NCBI RefSeq assembly: GCF_003712105.1
Contig: NZ_RHLG01000005.1
Location: 266,109-330,108, forward strand
DNA: 64,000 nucleotides
From: Winogradskyella sp.
GTDB taxonomy: Bacteria > Bacteroidota > Bacteroidia > Flavobacteriales > Flavobacteriaceae
Reading direction: 5' to 3'
The notes under the pieces were generated by a model. The model was not told the origin of the DNA, did no database searches, and saw only the letters and a program-made list of their open reading frames with translations. Both the position numbers and the translations under genes were made by a program. This document shows, piece by piece, positions 1 to 8,340 of the stretch (the stretch's first letter is position 1; every line of letters begins with the position of its first letter).

Positions 1-564
1 TTTATTGACCTTGATAAGATTGATTTAAAAGACTTAAAAACCAAACTAAGTTTTGATAATGGTCAAGTGTCTGTAAAACCATTCACTATCAATTATGAAG
101 ATATTCCTATTACGGTATCTGGAACTCATAGTTTCACAAACAACATTAATTATAAAGCCGAGTTGCAAGTACCTGCTAAGTATTTGGGCTCTGAGGTTAA
201 TAGATTAATTGGTAAAATAAATGATTCGGAAGTCGATAAAATTTCAATACCTGTTATTGCTGATATTAGTGGAACTTTTAAAAGTCCTAAAGTAAATACA
301 GATTTAAGTAGTGGCATCACGAATCTCACTAAGCAACTTATCGAAATTCAGAAAGACAAACTAATTGGTAAAGGCAAGGACAAAATTAATGACTTGTTAG
401 GTGGTCTTCTAGGCGACAAAAAACCTGATGATTCTGAAGCCGTAGATTCAACAAGCCTTAATAAAATTGACACCACCAAAACCTCTGTAAAAGACCCAAT
501 AAAAAATGTTCTTGGTAATATTCTAAAAGGTAAAAAGAAAGGAAAAGATTCAACTGAGAATTAA
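1..564 (+). CDS. AsmA-like family protein, C-terminal part (truncated by the window edge)
   Basis: The frame is open from base 1, so the gene starts upstream and only about 187 codons are visible. The visible part starts with beta-strand-like sequence (near 'KTKLSFDNGQVSVKPFTINY'), then a segment typical of the AsmA C-terminal domain ('KAELQVPAKYLGSEVNRLI'), and ends in a lysine-rich, low-complexity tail with 'GGLLGDKK' and 'NVLGNILKGKKKGK'. AsmA-like proteins are large inner-membrane-anchored envelope proteins, and the family is linked to phospholipid transport between membranes. The family call rests on these C-terminal features only; the N-terminal membrane anchor is outside the window. 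A GTG at 67 is an internal codon rather than a start. Confidence 0.7.
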   Translation, partial: FIDLDKIDLKDLKTKLSFDNGQVSVKPFTINYEDIPITVSGTHSFTNNINYKAELQVPAKYLGSEVNRLIGKINDSEVDKISIPVIADISGTFKSPKVNTDLSSGITNLTKQLIEIQKDKLIGKGKDKINDLLGGLLGDKKPDDSEAVDSTSLNKIDTTKTSVKDPIKNVLGNILKGKKKGKDSTEN

Positions 565-623
565 TTCGGTTGTTATCCTCATCAATTTCTTTTACAATAA
601 TTCGTTTATTTCATAAAAGATAG

Positions 624-631
624 TATCTTTG
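624..631 (+). promoter_or_regulatory. Bacteroidota -7 box of rpsU
   Basis: TATCTTTG matches TAnnTTTG exactly and lies 37 bases before the rpsU start. A TTC at 601-603, 20 bases upstream, could serve as a weak -33 (consensus TTG). Confidence 0.55.
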
Positions 632-668
632 CAAACTCTTTTAGAGATTATTAAAATAATTAAAGGAT

Positions 669-863
669 ATGATCAAAATAGAAATCAAAGAAGGCGAAAA
701 CATAGAAAGAGCTCTTAAAAGATATAAGCGTAAGCATAGAAATGTGCAAATCATGCAAAATTTAAGAGAATCTCGTTATTTCACTAAACCTTCTGTTAAG
801 CGTAGAAGAGAAATTCAAAAAGCGCAGTACATCCAAACTCTAAGAGACCAAGAAGATATATAA
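669..863 (+). CDS. rpsU: 30S ribosomal protein bS21
   Basis: Small basic protein of 64 residues with the bS21 hallmark 'EGENIERALKRYKRKH' at the N-terminus and 'FTKPSVKRR' in the middle. It binds the 30S platform near the 3' end of 16S rRNA. In Flavobacterium johnsoniae, bS21 with bS18 and bS6 has been shown to occlude the anti-Shine-Dalgarno sequence, which explains why this lineage largely ignores SD signals. The start is preceded by AAAGGA one base from the ATG, a rare SD-like element for this genome and possibly the basis of autoregulation. It has its own -7 box and a strong terminator, so it is monocistronic. Confidence 0.93.
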   Translation: MIKIEIKEGENIERALKRYKRKHRNVQIMQNLRESRYFTKPSVKRRREIQKAQYIQTLRDQEDI

Positions 864-885
864 CTAATATTACCCTCAATATATA

Positions 886-913
886 AGCGACCACTAGTTG
901 GTCGCTTTTTTTT
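886..913 (+). terminator. Rho-independent terminator of rpsU
   Basis: An 8-bp stem (AGCGACCA / TGGTCGCT) with a 5-base loop is followed by a run of T. It sits 22 bases after the rpsU stop. Confidence 0.9.
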
Positions 914-946
914 GCACTAATTTTTGCTAACCCTGTAAGGATGTTT

Positions 947-967
947 TTGCTTTTACTACAAAAGCAA
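947..967 (+). promoter_or_regulatory. Hairpin immediately before the LysE-family start codon
   Basis: TTGCTTTT / AAAAGCAA form a perfect 8-bp stem around the loop ACTAC. The stem ends one base before the ATG at 969. No U-run follows, so it is not a terminator. In mRNA it could occlude or expose the start codon, but its function is unproven. Confidence 0.4.
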
Positions 968-968
968 C

Positions 969-1598
969 ATGATTTTACTATTTGCTTTACTCGGAATTTC
1001 TACCTCTATTATTGGAGCACTACCATTAGGAGCTTCAAATATTGCTGTAATAAATACAACCATAAAGCAAAATCTAAAGCAAGCTTTAAAAATTGCAATT
1101 ACTGCAGGTGTAGCAGAAGTTTTATTATCTGTTTATGCACTTAACTATAATATGATGGTTAAGGATTTCTTTAGCACCAATCAATGGGTACAAGTCTTAC
1201 TTGCCATTACTTTATTGGGTATCGGTGGTTTATTATTCTTTAAAAAAGATAAATCTAATAGTACACCTAAATCAAAATCGTCAGCTTTAAAGTCTAAGTA
1301 TGCAACTGGCTTTTTACTTGGCTTATTAAATCCGCCAGTATTAATATATTGGTTATTGGTTTATGGTATTATTAATAGTAAAGTAGCTATGCTTACTATC
1401 TCTTCGCCAGTAGCACAATTATTTGGCTTTTTTATAGGTGTATATCTTGGTAAGACTCTTACACTTTACTTTTATGGAAAGTTTAGTGTTTATATGATGA
1501 GAAAGTTTAGTAATGTCAACCAAATTATAAATAAAGTTACTGGTTCATTATTAGTCTCGGTCGGTATGCTACAATTTGCAAAACTGTATTTTGTCTAA
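969..1598 (+). CDS. LysE-family transporter
   Basis: Hydrophobic protein of 209 residues with about six predicted membrane segments. It begins 'LLFALLGISTSIIGALPLGA', matching the LysE/RhtB N-terminus, in which a Gly-Pro or Pro-Leu-Gly turn closes the first helix. A charged cytoplasmic loop (KKDKSNSTPKSKSS) separates the two halves, and 'GFLLGLLNPPVLIYW' is the second-half signature of the family. Members export amino acids or related small molecules, but the substrate cannot be read from sequence. The stop overlaps the stop of the convergent DUF2797 gene by four bases (CTAA), leaving no room for a terminator. Confidence 0.82.
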   Translation: MILLFALLGISTSIIGALPLGASNIAVINTTIKQNLKQALKIAITAGVAEVLLSVYALNYNMMVKDFFSTNQWVQVLLAITLLGIGGLLFFKKDKSNSTPKSKSSALKSKYATGFLLGLLNPPVLIYWLLVYGIINSKVAMLTISSPVAQLFGFFIGVYLGKTLTLYFYGKFSVYMMRKFSNVNQIINKVTGSLLVSVGMLQFAKLYFV

Positions 1599-2386
1599 AT
1601 ACCTATTTCAACTACCAAGCCTTCATTAGCTCGAACATTAAAAACGGTAGCATCGTCAAAGATTAAGTATTGCCCTTTTATACCAACAAGTTTACCTGAA
1701 TATTGTAATAGCTTTTTAAGATTTAGACTATTTGGTTTTTCGGGATATTTAATGACCGGAAAATGTAATAGTGTCTCTTCATTATAATCTATAAAAAATT
1801 CCTTTGCCTCATCAGGTATATAAGCTTTCAATTTTTCTCGCCAATTTTTAAGATCTACATCTTCGATATCGTTCTTCAACATTTTTCGCCAATTCGTTTT
1901 ATCAGCGACATGATCTTTTAAAGCTACCTCAGTAATACCTGCCAAATACCTATTTGGCACTTCAACTATTTCAATAGCTTCATGGGCACCTTGGTCAATC
2001 CATCGTGTTGGTACTTGGCTCTTACGCGTCACTCCAACTTTGACATTACTTGAATTTGCTAAGTAAACGATATGAGCCTTCAATTGAACTTTTTTCTCGT
2101 ACTCTAGATCTCTATCTTCTATACCTAAATGCGCTTTACTTAATTCTGGTCTCATTATCCATTCACCTGCATCAGGCTTATCAAAGAAGCAACTTCTACA
2201 AAAGCCCTGTCTATAAATAGGTCTGTCTAAACCGCAACTTAAACACTGTTCTCCAACCAGCCTAAGACTAATAGATTTATCTAAAAGCTGATTCATATGG
2301 ATGAAGTCATTCTCAAAAACCAAATAATACTGAATTGGCTTAAGAAATTCTGTTTGCATTTTGGTTAGTACACCTGTGTAAACCAT
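1595..2386 (-). CDS. DUF2797 family protein (zinc-ribbon plus GIY-YIG-like region)
   Basis: This 263-residue protein matches the family known as DUF2797, which has no established function. An N-terminal beta-rich part is followed by a four-cysteine zinc-ribbon-like motif (C48, C51, C63, C66). The conserved core comes next: 'VYLANSSNVKVGVTR' near 107-121, 'RWIDQGA' near 128-134, 'AGITEVALK' near 149-157 and 'DKTNW' near 162-166. The spacing of Y108, the KVG strand, R128, E153 and N165 resembles a GIY-YIG nuclease fold, which is my inference. It is divergent from the GH3 gene with only 43 bases between them. Confidence 0.8.
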   Translation of the reverse strand: MVYTGVLTKMQTEFLKPIQYYLVFENDFIHMNQLLDKSISLRLVGEQCLSCGLDRPIYRQGFCRSCFFDKPDAGEWIMRPELSKAHLGIEDRDLEYEKKVQLKAHIVYLANSSNVKVGVTRKSQVPTRWIDQGAHEAIEIVEVPNRYLAGITEVALKDHVADKTNWRKMLKNDIEDVDLKNWREKLKAYIPDEAKEFFIDYNEETLLHFPVIKYPEKPNSLNLKKLLQYSGKLVGIKGQYLIFDDATVFNVRANEGLVVEIGI

Positions 2387-2404
2387 AGAAGAATTTTAGT
2401 ATTT

Positions 2405-2417
2405 TTAGCACTGCTAA
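2405..2417. repeat. 13-base palindrome between divergent DUF2797 and GH3 genes
   Basis: TTAGCA-C-TGCTAA is a perfect inverted repeat in the 43-base space between the two divergent start codons. It overlaps near-matches to the -7 box on both strands (TATTTTTA forward, TAATTTAG reverse). It may be an operator or chance symmetry of overlapping promoters. Confidence 0.35.
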
Positions 2418-2429
2418 ATTAGCCAAAAA

Positions 2430-3944
2430 ATGCCAATTCCTATTGTAAATTCTATTGCTTCGTGGTTTTTAAAAAAGCGATTTCATCAGATTGAATTGTT
2501 TTTAAAATACCCTAACGAAGTGCAAAACGAATTACTCTTTAGCTTATTAAAACACGCTAAGGATACTGAAGTTGGTAAGCAATACGATTTTGCTTCAATC
2601 AAAACATACAAAGAGTTTAACCAACGTGTGCCTGTAGTAAATTATGAAGACATACAACCAAATATTGAACGCTCAAGATTAGGAGAACAAAACATTTTTT
2701 GGCCAAAACCTATTAAGTGGTTCGCGAAATCTAGCGGAACAACAAATGCTAAAAGCAAGTTTATACCTGTAAGTACTGAATCTTTAGAAGATTGCCACTA
2801 CGCTGCAAGCAAAGATTTGCTTTGCATGTATTTGAACAACAATGAAGATTCACAGTTATTTACTGGAAAAAGCTTAAGACTTGGTGGCAGCAAAGAACTC
2901 TACAAAGAAAATGGGACTGTCTTCGGCGACCTTAGTGCAATTTTAATTGACAATATGCCCTTTTGGGCTGAGTTTAGCAGTACACCAAGTAGTAAGGTGT
3001 CTTTAATGAGCGAGTGGGAAACTAAAATGCAAGCTATAGTTGAAGAAACTATTGAAGAAAATGTTACAAGTCTTGCTGGCGTGCCTTCTTGGATGCTGGT
3101 ACTACTTAACAATATTTTAGATCGTACAGAAAAAAATAACCTCTTCGATATATGGCCAAACCTTGAAGTCTATTTTCATGGCGGTGTTAGTTTCAATCCA
3201 TATATTGAACAGTATAGAGCGATACTACCGTCCAAAGAATTTAAATATTACGAAATCTATAATGCCTCAGAAGGTTTTTTTGCTATTCAGGACCAAAACT
3301 ATTCTGGAGATTTATTGCTAATGCTCGATTACGGTATTTTTTATGAATTTATTCCAATGGATACTTATGGTACAAAACACCAGAAGGTAATTCCGTTAAG
3401 TGATGTTGAGCTCCATAAAAACTACGCAGTTATTATTACCACAAATGCAGGCTTATGGCGCTATAAGATTGGTGATACAGTACGTTTTGTTAGCCTAAAA
3501 CCACATCGTATCAAGGTGTCTGGCCGAACAAAGCATCATATTAATGCTTTTGGTGAGGAGTTAATTATAGAAAACGCAGAAGACGCTTTAAAAAAAGTAT
3601 GCAAACGAACAAAGGCTGAAATCGTCGATTATACTGCTGCTCCTATTTTTATGCAAGGCAAAGAAAAAGGTGCACATGAGTGGATTATTGAATTCAAAAA
3701 ACCACCAGAGAATATGGCATATTTTGAAGAGTTATTTGACAATGCATTGAAAGCTCTAAACTCTGACTATGAAGCTAAGCGTTATAATAATATGACCCTC
3801 AAAAAGCCAAAAATTCATAGTGCAAGAGAAAATCTTTTTTATGATTGGCTTAAAGCCAACAATAAACTTGGTGGTCAACATAAAGTTCCTAGATTATCTA
3901 ACACCAGAAATTATATTGATGAGCTTCTAAAGATGGACAAATAA
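2430..3944 (+). CDS. GH3 auxin-responsive promoter family protein (acyl-acid amido synthetase-like)
   Basis: At 504 residues this is the usual length for bacterial GH3 proteins, which belong to the ANL adenylating superfamily. Visible family motifs are 'WFAKSSGTTNAKSKFIPVS' (ATP/phosphate loop, near 93-111), 'YNASEGFFAIQD' (adenine-binding motif, near 279-290) and 'YRIGDTV'-type sequence 'LWRYKIGDTVRF' with 'VSGRTKHHINAFGEEL' at the hinge and C-terminal domain. Plant GH3 enzymes adenylate acyl acids such as jasmonate or auxin and join them to amino acids. The substrates of the Bacteroidota members are unknown. It is transcribed alone; a shared terminator lies downstream against clpX. Confidence 0.88.
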   Translation: MPIPIVNSIASWFLKKRFHQIELFLKYPNEVQNELLFSLLKHAKDTEVGKQYDFASIKTYKEFNQRVPVVNYEDIQPNIERSRLGEQNIFWPKPIKWFAKSSGTTNAKSKFIPVSTESLEDCHYAASKDLLCMYLNNNEDSQLFTGKSLRLGGSKELYKENGTVFGDLSAILIDNMPFWAEFSSTPSSKVSLMSEWETKMQAIVEETIEENVTSLAGVPSWMLVLLNNILDRTEKNNLFDIWPNLEVYFHGGVSFNPYIEQYRAILPSKEFKYYEIYNASEGFFAIQDQNYSGDLLLMLDYGIFYEFIPMDTYGTKHQKVIPLSDVELHKNYAVIITTNAGLWRYKIGDTVRFVSLKPHRIKVSGRTKHHINAFGEELIIENAEDALKKVCKRTKAEIVDYTAAPIFMQGKEKGAHEWIIEFKKPPENMAYFEELFDNALKALNSDYEAKRYNNMTLKKPKIHSARENLFYDWLKANNKLGGQHKVPRLSNTRNYIDELLKMDK

Positions 3945-4090
3945 AACAGTTTATCCTGAATATTTACCTCTTAATTTTTTATACCGAATAATTCTACATC
4001 TCGACTAAGATAATTTGAAGAAAGAATTTCAACCAATACTTTTATCATCATACTGACCGCATTTATTACAGTTAATTAATTCAACAATAA

Positions 4091-4118
4091 AAAACCCATG
4101 AAAATTTTCATGGGTTTT
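4091..4118. terminator. Bidirectional terminator between GH3 gene and clpX
   Basis: A perfect 28-base palindrome (half-site AAAACCCATGAAAA) sits between convergent genes, with A and T tracts on both sides that give U-runs in either direction. The remaining bases 3945-4090 are AT-rich and show no gene. Confidence 0.85.
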
Positions 4119-4141
4119 TAGTTTTTATACTTCAATTTATA

Positions 4142-5374
4142 CTAAGAAACTGCTTTTAACTTTTTAAGTGTTGACTTCGTTAATTTTTCTTCAGCATAAT
4201 TTTTAGTAACGCTTAATTTAGTTTCACCAGAACCTGGTAAATTAAACATTGCATCTGTTAAAATTTCTTCGCATAACGATCGTAAACCTCTTGCTCCTAG
4301 CTTATATTCAATGGCTTTAGACACTATAAATTCTAAAGCACCTTCAGTAATAGACAGCTCTACATCATCCATTGCAAACAACTTTTTGTATTGCTTAACA
4401 ATGGCATTTTTAGGCTCAGTCAAAATAGCTCTTAACGTTTTACCATCTAATGGGTCCATATGAGTTAATACTGGAAGACGGCCAATAATTTCAGGAATTA
4501 GACCAAAATCTTTTAGGTCTTTTGGTATAATATATTGTAGAATGTTATCATTATCTACATTATCATCCGAGCTAATAGAACTATATCCTATGGCTTGCAT
4601 GTTTAGACGCTTAGTAATAACACGTTCAATACCGTCAAAAGCACCACCTGCAATAAATAAAATATGCTCTGTATTAACCTCTATAAACTTTTGATCAGGA
4701 TGTTTACGACCACCTTTTGGCGGCACATTAACAACTGTACCTTCTAATAATTTTAATAATGCTTGCTGAACGCCTTCACCTGAAACATCTCTAGTAATTG
4801 ATGGGTTATCACTTTTGCGTGCAATTTTATCTATCTCGTCGATAAACACAATACCGCGCTCAGCTTTTTCTAAGTTATAATCTGCGGCTTGTAATAAACG
4901 TGTTAGGATACTTTCTACATCTTCACCAACATATCCAGCTTCTGTTAATACAGTAGCATCAACAATAGCCAAAGGTACATTAAGCATTCTAGCCACTGTT
5001 TTTGCCATTAGAGTTTTACCAGTTCCGGTTTGTCCAACCATAATGATATTACTCTTCTGAATCTCTATATCGTCATCAGTTGGTGCTTGTAATAATCGTT
5101 TGTAGTGATTATATACAGCAACAGACATAACGCGTTTGGTATGCTCTTGACCTATAATGTATTCGTCTAAAAATGCCTTGATTTCTTTAGGCTTCTTAAG
5201 CATTAACTCTGCGCTTAAGTCAGAATTATTACTTTGCTTAGACTCTTCTATAACAATCCCATTTGCTTGAGTAATACAACGATCACAAATGTGAGCATCT
5301 AACCCAGCGATGAGTAAATTTGTTTCTGGCTTTTTCCTACCACAAAATGAACATTCTAATTCTTCCTTTGCCAT
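4142..5374 (-). CDS. clpX: ATP-dependent Clp protease ATP-binding subunit ClpX
   Basis: This 410-residue AAA+ unfoldase recognises substrates, unfolds them and threads them into ClpP. An N-terminal zinc-binding domain has C8, C11, C30 and C33. The Walker A motif GQTGTGKT is at 114-121 and Walker B 'IVFIDEID' at 175-182. The pore-loop region 'GYVGEDVES' near 147-155 and the IGF-like ClpP-docking segment '[11 protein letters not shown]' are also visible. It follows clpP by 42 bases on the same strand, in the standard tig-clpP-clpX order, so it is probably cotranscribed. Confidence 0.97.
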   Translation of the reverse strand: MAKEELECSFCGRKKPETNLLIAGLDAHICDRCITQANGIVIEESKQSNNSDLSAELMLKKPKEIKAFLDEYIIGQEHTKRVMSVAVYNHYKRLLQAPTDDDIEIQKSNIIMVGQTGTGKTLMAKTVARMLNVPLAIVDATVLTEAGYVGEDVESILTRLLQAADYNLEKAERGIVFIDEIDKIARKSDNPSITRDVSGEGVQQALLKLLEGTVVNVPPKGGRKHPDQKFIEVNTEHILFIAGGAFDGIERVITKRLNMQAIGYSSISSDDNVDNDNILQYIIPKDLKDFGLIPEIIGRLPVLTHMDPLDGKTLRAILTEPKNAIVKQYKKLFAMDDVELSITEGALEFIVSKAIEYKLGARGLRSLCEEILTDAMFNLPGSGETKLSVTKNYAEEKLTKSTLKKLKAVS

Positions 5375-5416
5375 AATTTTAATTCAATTAGGTTGTTTTA
5401 GTCGTAAAAGCTATTA

Positions 5417-6091
5417 TTACTTTCTACCTAAAACCTCATCAATCATACCATATTCTAGAGCCTCGTCGGATTTCATCCAATAATCTCTATCCGAATCTTT
5501 TTCAACCTGTTCATAAGGTTTACCTGAATGACTAGATATAATATTATATAATTCTTCCTTTACCTTTATAGTCTCACGCACAGCTATCTCCATATCTGAA
5601 ACTTGACCTTGAGTTCCACTCATGGGTTGATGAATCATGACTCTTGAATGTTTTAAAGCCGAACGCTTACCTTTTTCACCAGCACACAATAAAACAGCTG
5701 CCATAGATGCTGCAATACCTGTACATATTGTAGCTACATCTGGTTTTACAAACTGCATAGTATCGTAAATACCTAACCCTGCATACACTGAACCACCTGG
5801 CGAGTTAATATAAATTTGAATGTCTTTTGAAGCATCTACACTTTGAAGAAATAGCAATTGTGCTTGAATGATATTAGCCACTTGGTCATTTACTCCAGTA
5901 CCTAAGAAAATAATACGATCCATCATTAGCCTTGAGAATACATCAAAAATGGCGATGTTCATTTGACGTTCTTCTATAATATTTGGCGTCAAATTAGTTG
6001 GATACATACTTTGTATAATCTTACTGTAATAATTACTATTTATTCCTTGATCTTTGGTTGCAAATTTTTCAAATTCTTTTCCGAAATCCAT
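5417..6091 (-). CDS. clpP: ATP-dependent Clp protease proteolytic subunit
   Basis: Serine protease of 224 residues that forms the proteolytic barrel with ClpX. The catalytic triad is recognisable as S129 in 'GIAASMAAV', H154 in 'MIHQP' and an Asp near 203 in 'DRDYWM'. The oxyanion loop is 'NSPGGSVYAG' near 96-105. The N-terminus is about 25 residues longer than in E. coli and probably contains a propeptide. It lies between tig and clpX. A hairpin without a clear U-run precedes it. Confidence 0.96.
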   Translation of the reverse strand: MDFGKEFEKFATKDQGINSNYYSKIIQSMYPTNLTPNIIEERQMNIAIFDVFSRLMMDRIIFLGTGVNDQVANIIQAQLLFLQSVDASKDIQIYINSPGGSVYAGLGIYDTMQFVKPDVATICTGIAASMAAVLLCAGEKGKRSALKHSRVMIHQPMSGTQGQVSDMEIAVRETIKVKEELYNIISSHSGKPYEQVEKDSDRDYWMKSDEALEYGMIDEVLGRK

Positions 6092-6120
6092 ATTTTAAAT
6101 TCTGTTTGTCGTTAAATTAT

Positions 6121-6152
6121 TAAGGCGTGGGATCAATTGATTCCACGCCTTA
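6121..6152 (-). terminator. Hairpin between tig and clpP
   Basis: The arms TAAGGCGTGG and CCACGCCTTA pair over ten bases and extend inward through GATC/GATT with one G-U pair, leaving a four-base loop. The minus-strand sequence after it (TAATAATTT) lacks a strong U-run. It may therefore act as a partial terminator, a processing site or an mRNA stabiliser rather than a full stop. Confidence 0.55.
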
Positions 6153-6178
6153 AAGATACAATTTATATTACTAAATGA

Positions 6179-7501
6179 TTAACTGTAAAATTCTTTTACA
6201 AAATCATCATAACTTATTTCTTTTGTCTTAAGATTAGCTTCTTTTTTGTAAAGTTCTAATAGTTTTTGACTCATTAATTGTTCAGATAAACGTTTTACCT
6301 CATCTTGGTTAGAAAGGATACGAGCCGCAATATCTTCTAATTCTTTTTCTGAAGGATTCATCTGACCAAATTGTGCCATTTGCGCCTTAATCATATCCAT
6401 AGAATACGCTTTTAAGTCTTCAAACTGAACTTGAAGCTTATTATCATTAATAATTTTAGCCTCGATTAATTGATAACGCATACTTTTTTCAGACTTCTCA
6501 TATTCTTCTTTAGCCTGCTCTTCAGTCATTGGCTCTTCACCAGAAGTTTGCATCCATTTTTGTAAGAATTCTGATGGCAAGTCAAATTTTGTACTATCCA
6601 CCAGATATTCGGTTACATCATTCAATAACTTTTGGTCACCTTGTTGCGCAAATTGTTTTTCAGAATCTTCCTTGATTTTAGCTTTTAATTCTGTTACTGA
6701 GGTTACAACCTTTGCTCCAAATATCTTATCGAACAACTCTTGGTCTAAATCTGCAAGCTCTCTTGTATTAACTTCTGAAACTTCAAAATTAACCTCAACG
6801 TTTAAGCTGTGCGCATCATCATGAGACACTTTTAAGAATGTCATTAAATCATGACTATCGTTAAATAATCCTTTCGTTTTTAAAGTAATAACATCACCAA
6901 CTTTAGCTCCAACGAACTTCTTAGCATTAGTCTTTCCTTTTACTTTGTCTAAAGTTATTGTAGCAACGTTTTCTATACCTTCTGCTTCATTAGTAAACTT
7001 TCCAGTAATTTCAGAATCTTCTGCAACTTCTGTTTGAGACACTAACTTACCATATTGCTTTTGAATGTGCTCCACTTGGTTGTCAATCATCTTTTTATCG
7101 GCGATGATGTTATAATGTGTTATAGCTTTTTTGCCTTTTAGTTTCACATCAAACTCTGGTGCAAGACCAAGTTCAAATTCAAAAGAAAAAGAATCAGCAT
7201 TCCAATCTAAATCGTCTTGTGGTTTTGGCAATGGATTACCTAATACATCTAGTTTTTCTTCAACTAAGTATTTTCCTAGCGCATCTTGAAGCAATTTATT
7301 TACTTCATCAACTAGCACAGCTTTACCATATTGCTTTTTAACCATTCCCATTGGTACATGACCTTTACGAAATCCTGGAATGTTAGCAGACTTACGATAA
7401 TCCGATAAGATTTTTTCTACTTTATCGCTATAATCTTCTTTCGCGATATCAACTTTAACAACTGCATTTAAAGCATCAATGTCTTCTCTTGTAATATTCA
7501 T
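6179..7501 (-). CDS. tig: Trigger factor, ribosome-associated chaperone
   Basis: Protein of 440 residues when begun at the ATG at 7501 (MNITREDIDALNAV). It binds the ribosome exit tunnel and shields nascent chains. The ribosome-docking signature appears as 'NIPGFRKGHVPMGMVKKQYG' in the N-terminal domain. The central PPIase-like domain is poorly conserved, and the C-terminal part is helical and charged. A longer frame reaches 7537, but its extra residues are encoded by the promoter -7 box, so I reject that start. It is followed by clpP and clpX. Confidence 0.93.
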   Translation of the reverse strand: MNITREDIDALNAVVKVDIAKEDYSDKVEKILSDYRKSANIPGFRKGHVPMGMVKKQYGKAVLVDEVNKLLQDALGKYLVEEKLDVLGNPLPKPQDDLDWNADSFSFEFELGLAPEFDVKLKGKKAITHYNIIADKKMIDNQVEHIQKQYGKLVSQTEVAEDSEITGKFTNEAEGIENVATITLDKVKGKTNAKKFVGAKVGDVITLKTKGLFNDSHDLMTFLKVSHDDAHSLNVEVNFEVSEVNTRELADLDQELFDKIFGAKVVTSVTELKAKIKEDSEKQFAQQGDQKLLNDVTEYLVDSTKFDLPSEFLQKWMQTSGEEPMTEEQAKEEYEKSEKSMRYQLIEAKIINDNKLQVQFEDLKAYSMDMIKAQMAQFGQMNPSEKELEDIAARILSNQDEVKRLSEQLMSQKLLELYKKEANLKTKEISYDDFVKEFYS

Positions 7502-7526
7502 TGTAATACATACTAAAATTGGGGTG

Positions 7527-7557
7527 CAAAAGTACATATTTTTTCACAAGCCAACAA
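7527..7557 (-). promoter_or_regulatory. Promoter of tig (-33 TTG, -7 TACTTTTG)
   Basis: On the minus strand TTG (7555-7557) is followed 20 bases later by TACTTTTG (7527-7534), an exact match to the Bacteroidota consensus TTG-N17-23-TAnnTTTG. The untranslated leader would be about 20 bases. Confidence 0.75.
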
Positions 7558-7575
7558 TAGAATAAGTAATTGATT

Positions 7576-8340
7576 TTAAATGATAAAATCAATTACGGCT
7601 TCAAAAAAGTCTTTTGAATTTTCGGCATGCAACCAATGTCCTGCATTTGCAATAGTCTGAATTTTAGCATCGGTGAAATGACGATGTATTAATGCTTCAT
7701 CAGAAACACCAATATACTCTGACTTATCGCCTCTTAAAAATAGTGTCGGTTTAGAAAATGTTGCATGAATGTCTAACGCCTCACCTACTTCTGACACATT
7801 ATCTTTTAATACAGGTAAGTTAATACGTAATCCTAGCTGTCCTTTTTCTACCCAATATAAGTTTTTAAGTAAAAACATGCGTGTGCCTATTTCTGGCACA
7901 TAATTTTCTAAAACTTTATCTGCTTGCCCTCGAGATTTTATCTGAGAAAAGTCTAATGAAGATAATCCTTCTAAAATAGCATCATGATGAATTGGATAAT
8001 AACGTGGTGAAATGTCTGCAATAATTAATTTATCTACAAGACTAGGATATTTTGTAGCAAAAGCCATAGCAGTTTTGCCACCCATAGAATGCCCTAAAAG
8101 TATAATTTCTTTGAGGTCATTTTCATCGCAAAAAGCCTTTAAATCTTCGACCATAAGATCGTAATCAAACTTATCAGAATGAAAGCTTCTACCATGATTA
8201 CGCTGATCTACTAAATGTACTTGAAAATTATGCTCAGAAAACTTTCGGCCTAGGGTTTTCCAGTTATCACCCATACCTAAAAACCCATGCAAAATCACGA
8301 AGGGTTTACCTTCTCCAAAACTATTGCTGTGTAACTTCAT
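7576..8340 (-). CDS. Alpha/beta hydrolase (YbfF-like esterase family)
   Basis: A 254-residue alpha/beta-fold hydrolase. The oxyanion motif 'LHGFLGMGDNW' is near 17-27, the nucleophile elbow GHSMGG places Ser85, and 'NAGHWLHAEN' near the C-terminus carries the catalytic His. 'VDQRNHGRS' near 44-52 is typical of the YbfF/esterase group acting on small acyl esters or thioesters; the substrate is unknown. The start codon overlaps the pdxJ stop by four bases (ATGA), so the two are translationally coupled. Confidence 0.85.
   Translation of the reverse strand: MKLHSNSFGEGKPFVILHGFLGMGDNWKTLGRKFSEHNFQVHLVDQRNHGRSFHSDKFDYDLMVEDLKAFCDENDLKEIILLGHSMGGKTAMAFATKYPSLVDKLIIADISPRYYPIHHDAILEGLSSLDFSQIKSRGQADKVLENYVPEIGTRMFLLKNLYWVEKGQLGLRINLPVLKDNVSEVGEALDIHATFSKPTLFLRGDKSEYIGVSDEALIHRHFTDAKIQTIANAGHWLHAENSKDFFEAVIDFII

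Noticed and set aside
7502..7537. Twelve-codon N-terminal extension of trigger factor
   Set aside because: The codons are the promoter -7 box and leader; the conserved N-terminus begins at 7501.
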